24,373 nucleotides of DNA, from contig CAYYVQ010000048.1 of assembly GCA_964475205.1 (NCBI GenBank), positions 1 to 24,373 of the forward strand. The letters are read 5' to 3'. Shown piece by piece: positions 24,343-24,373 of this stretch. The notes beneath the pieces were generated by a model. The model was not told the DNA's origin. It searched no databases and saw nothing but the letters and a program-made list of their open reading frames with translations. Origin of the DNA: CAYSRM01 sp964475205 (GTDB taxonomy: Bacteria > Verrucomicrobiota > Kiritimatiellia > UBA8416 > CAYSRM01). Position numbers and translations under genes: made by a program. Positions within the stretch are counted from its first letter, which is position 1; every line of letters starts with the position of its first letter.

Positions 24343-24373
24343 CAGCAGGTTGCGGGACAACCTGCTGTACTTT
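24343..24373. repeat. REP hairpin at the right edge
   Basis: CAGCAGGTTG-cggga-CAACCTGCTG followed by TACTTT. Apart from the loop, this is the exact inverse of the AAAGTA-flanked hairpin at 20481-20509. The pair linker seen there predicts that the sequence beyond the edge continues as GCAGGTA and a second hairpin. Confidence 0.85.

Overview
The window looks like a chromosomal piece of a PVC-superphylum bacterium, most likely Kiritimatiellota/Lentisphaerota-like. This is inferred from the gene mix: a Tat-exported sulfatase, a family 8 polysaccharide lyase, secreted Kelch-like propellers, an MTTPVWRYAL-type secreted protein next to FtsX permeases (the actual motif here is CTTPVWRYAL), and many small palindromic repeats. 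No rRNA, tRNA or phylogenetic marker is present, so the assignment is tentative.

Layout. (1) 1-2500, minus strand: accessory debris. It holds the tail of an RHS-repeat protein running off the left edge, an Rpn/YhgA-type PD-(D/E)XK recombination nuclease with a GRQE tandem repeat, and a 5'-less fragment that may be the end of a REP-associated transposase. (2) 2520-6920, minus strand: a tight four-gene operon with translational overlaps, encoding an uncharacterised secreted and membrane-anchored protein, two MacB/FtsX-type permeases and a LolD-like ATPase. (3) 7154-8830, minus strand: a DegT/StrS-family sugar aminotransferase and a decayed methyltransferase. (4) 8830-9405: a noncoding stretch full of inverted repeats. 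(5) 9406-20219, plus strand: a polysaccharide-degradation locus of PL8 lyase, alkaline phosphatase, three paralogous secreted beta-propeller proteins (one with a long beta-rich C-terminal extension) and an S1 sulfatase. (6) 20300-21400: a dapA/nanA-like gene fragment carrying a REP pair, then a type II toxin-antitoxin operon whose ParE/RelE toxin is split by a 218-bp insertion with a 7-bp target duplication. (7) 21390-21871: repeat-rich noncoding DNA. (8) 21872-24196, minus strand: a RecQ helicase with an unusual insertion in its zinc-binding domain. (9) A REP hairpin at the right edge matches the one in the dapA fragment.

How the genes may work together: the plus-strand locus encodes exported proteins that could depolymerise an anionic, probably sulfated, uronic-acid polysaccharide. 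The lyase would cleave the chain, the sulfatase would remove sulfate, and the propellers would bind or process the polymer. No importer (SusCD-like, TonB, MFS) or formylglycine-generating enzyme is in the window. The four-gene ABC/FtsX operon looks like a MacB/Lol-type mechanotransmission or export system devoted to, or controlled by, its secreted partner.

The most checkable new observations are the exact reconstruction of an intact ParE toxin by removing the MITE-like insertion, a 30-bp palindrome nested inside that insertion, a BIME-like REP pair shared with the right edge, and the in-frame insertion encoded by palindromic DNA in the RecQ zinc domain.
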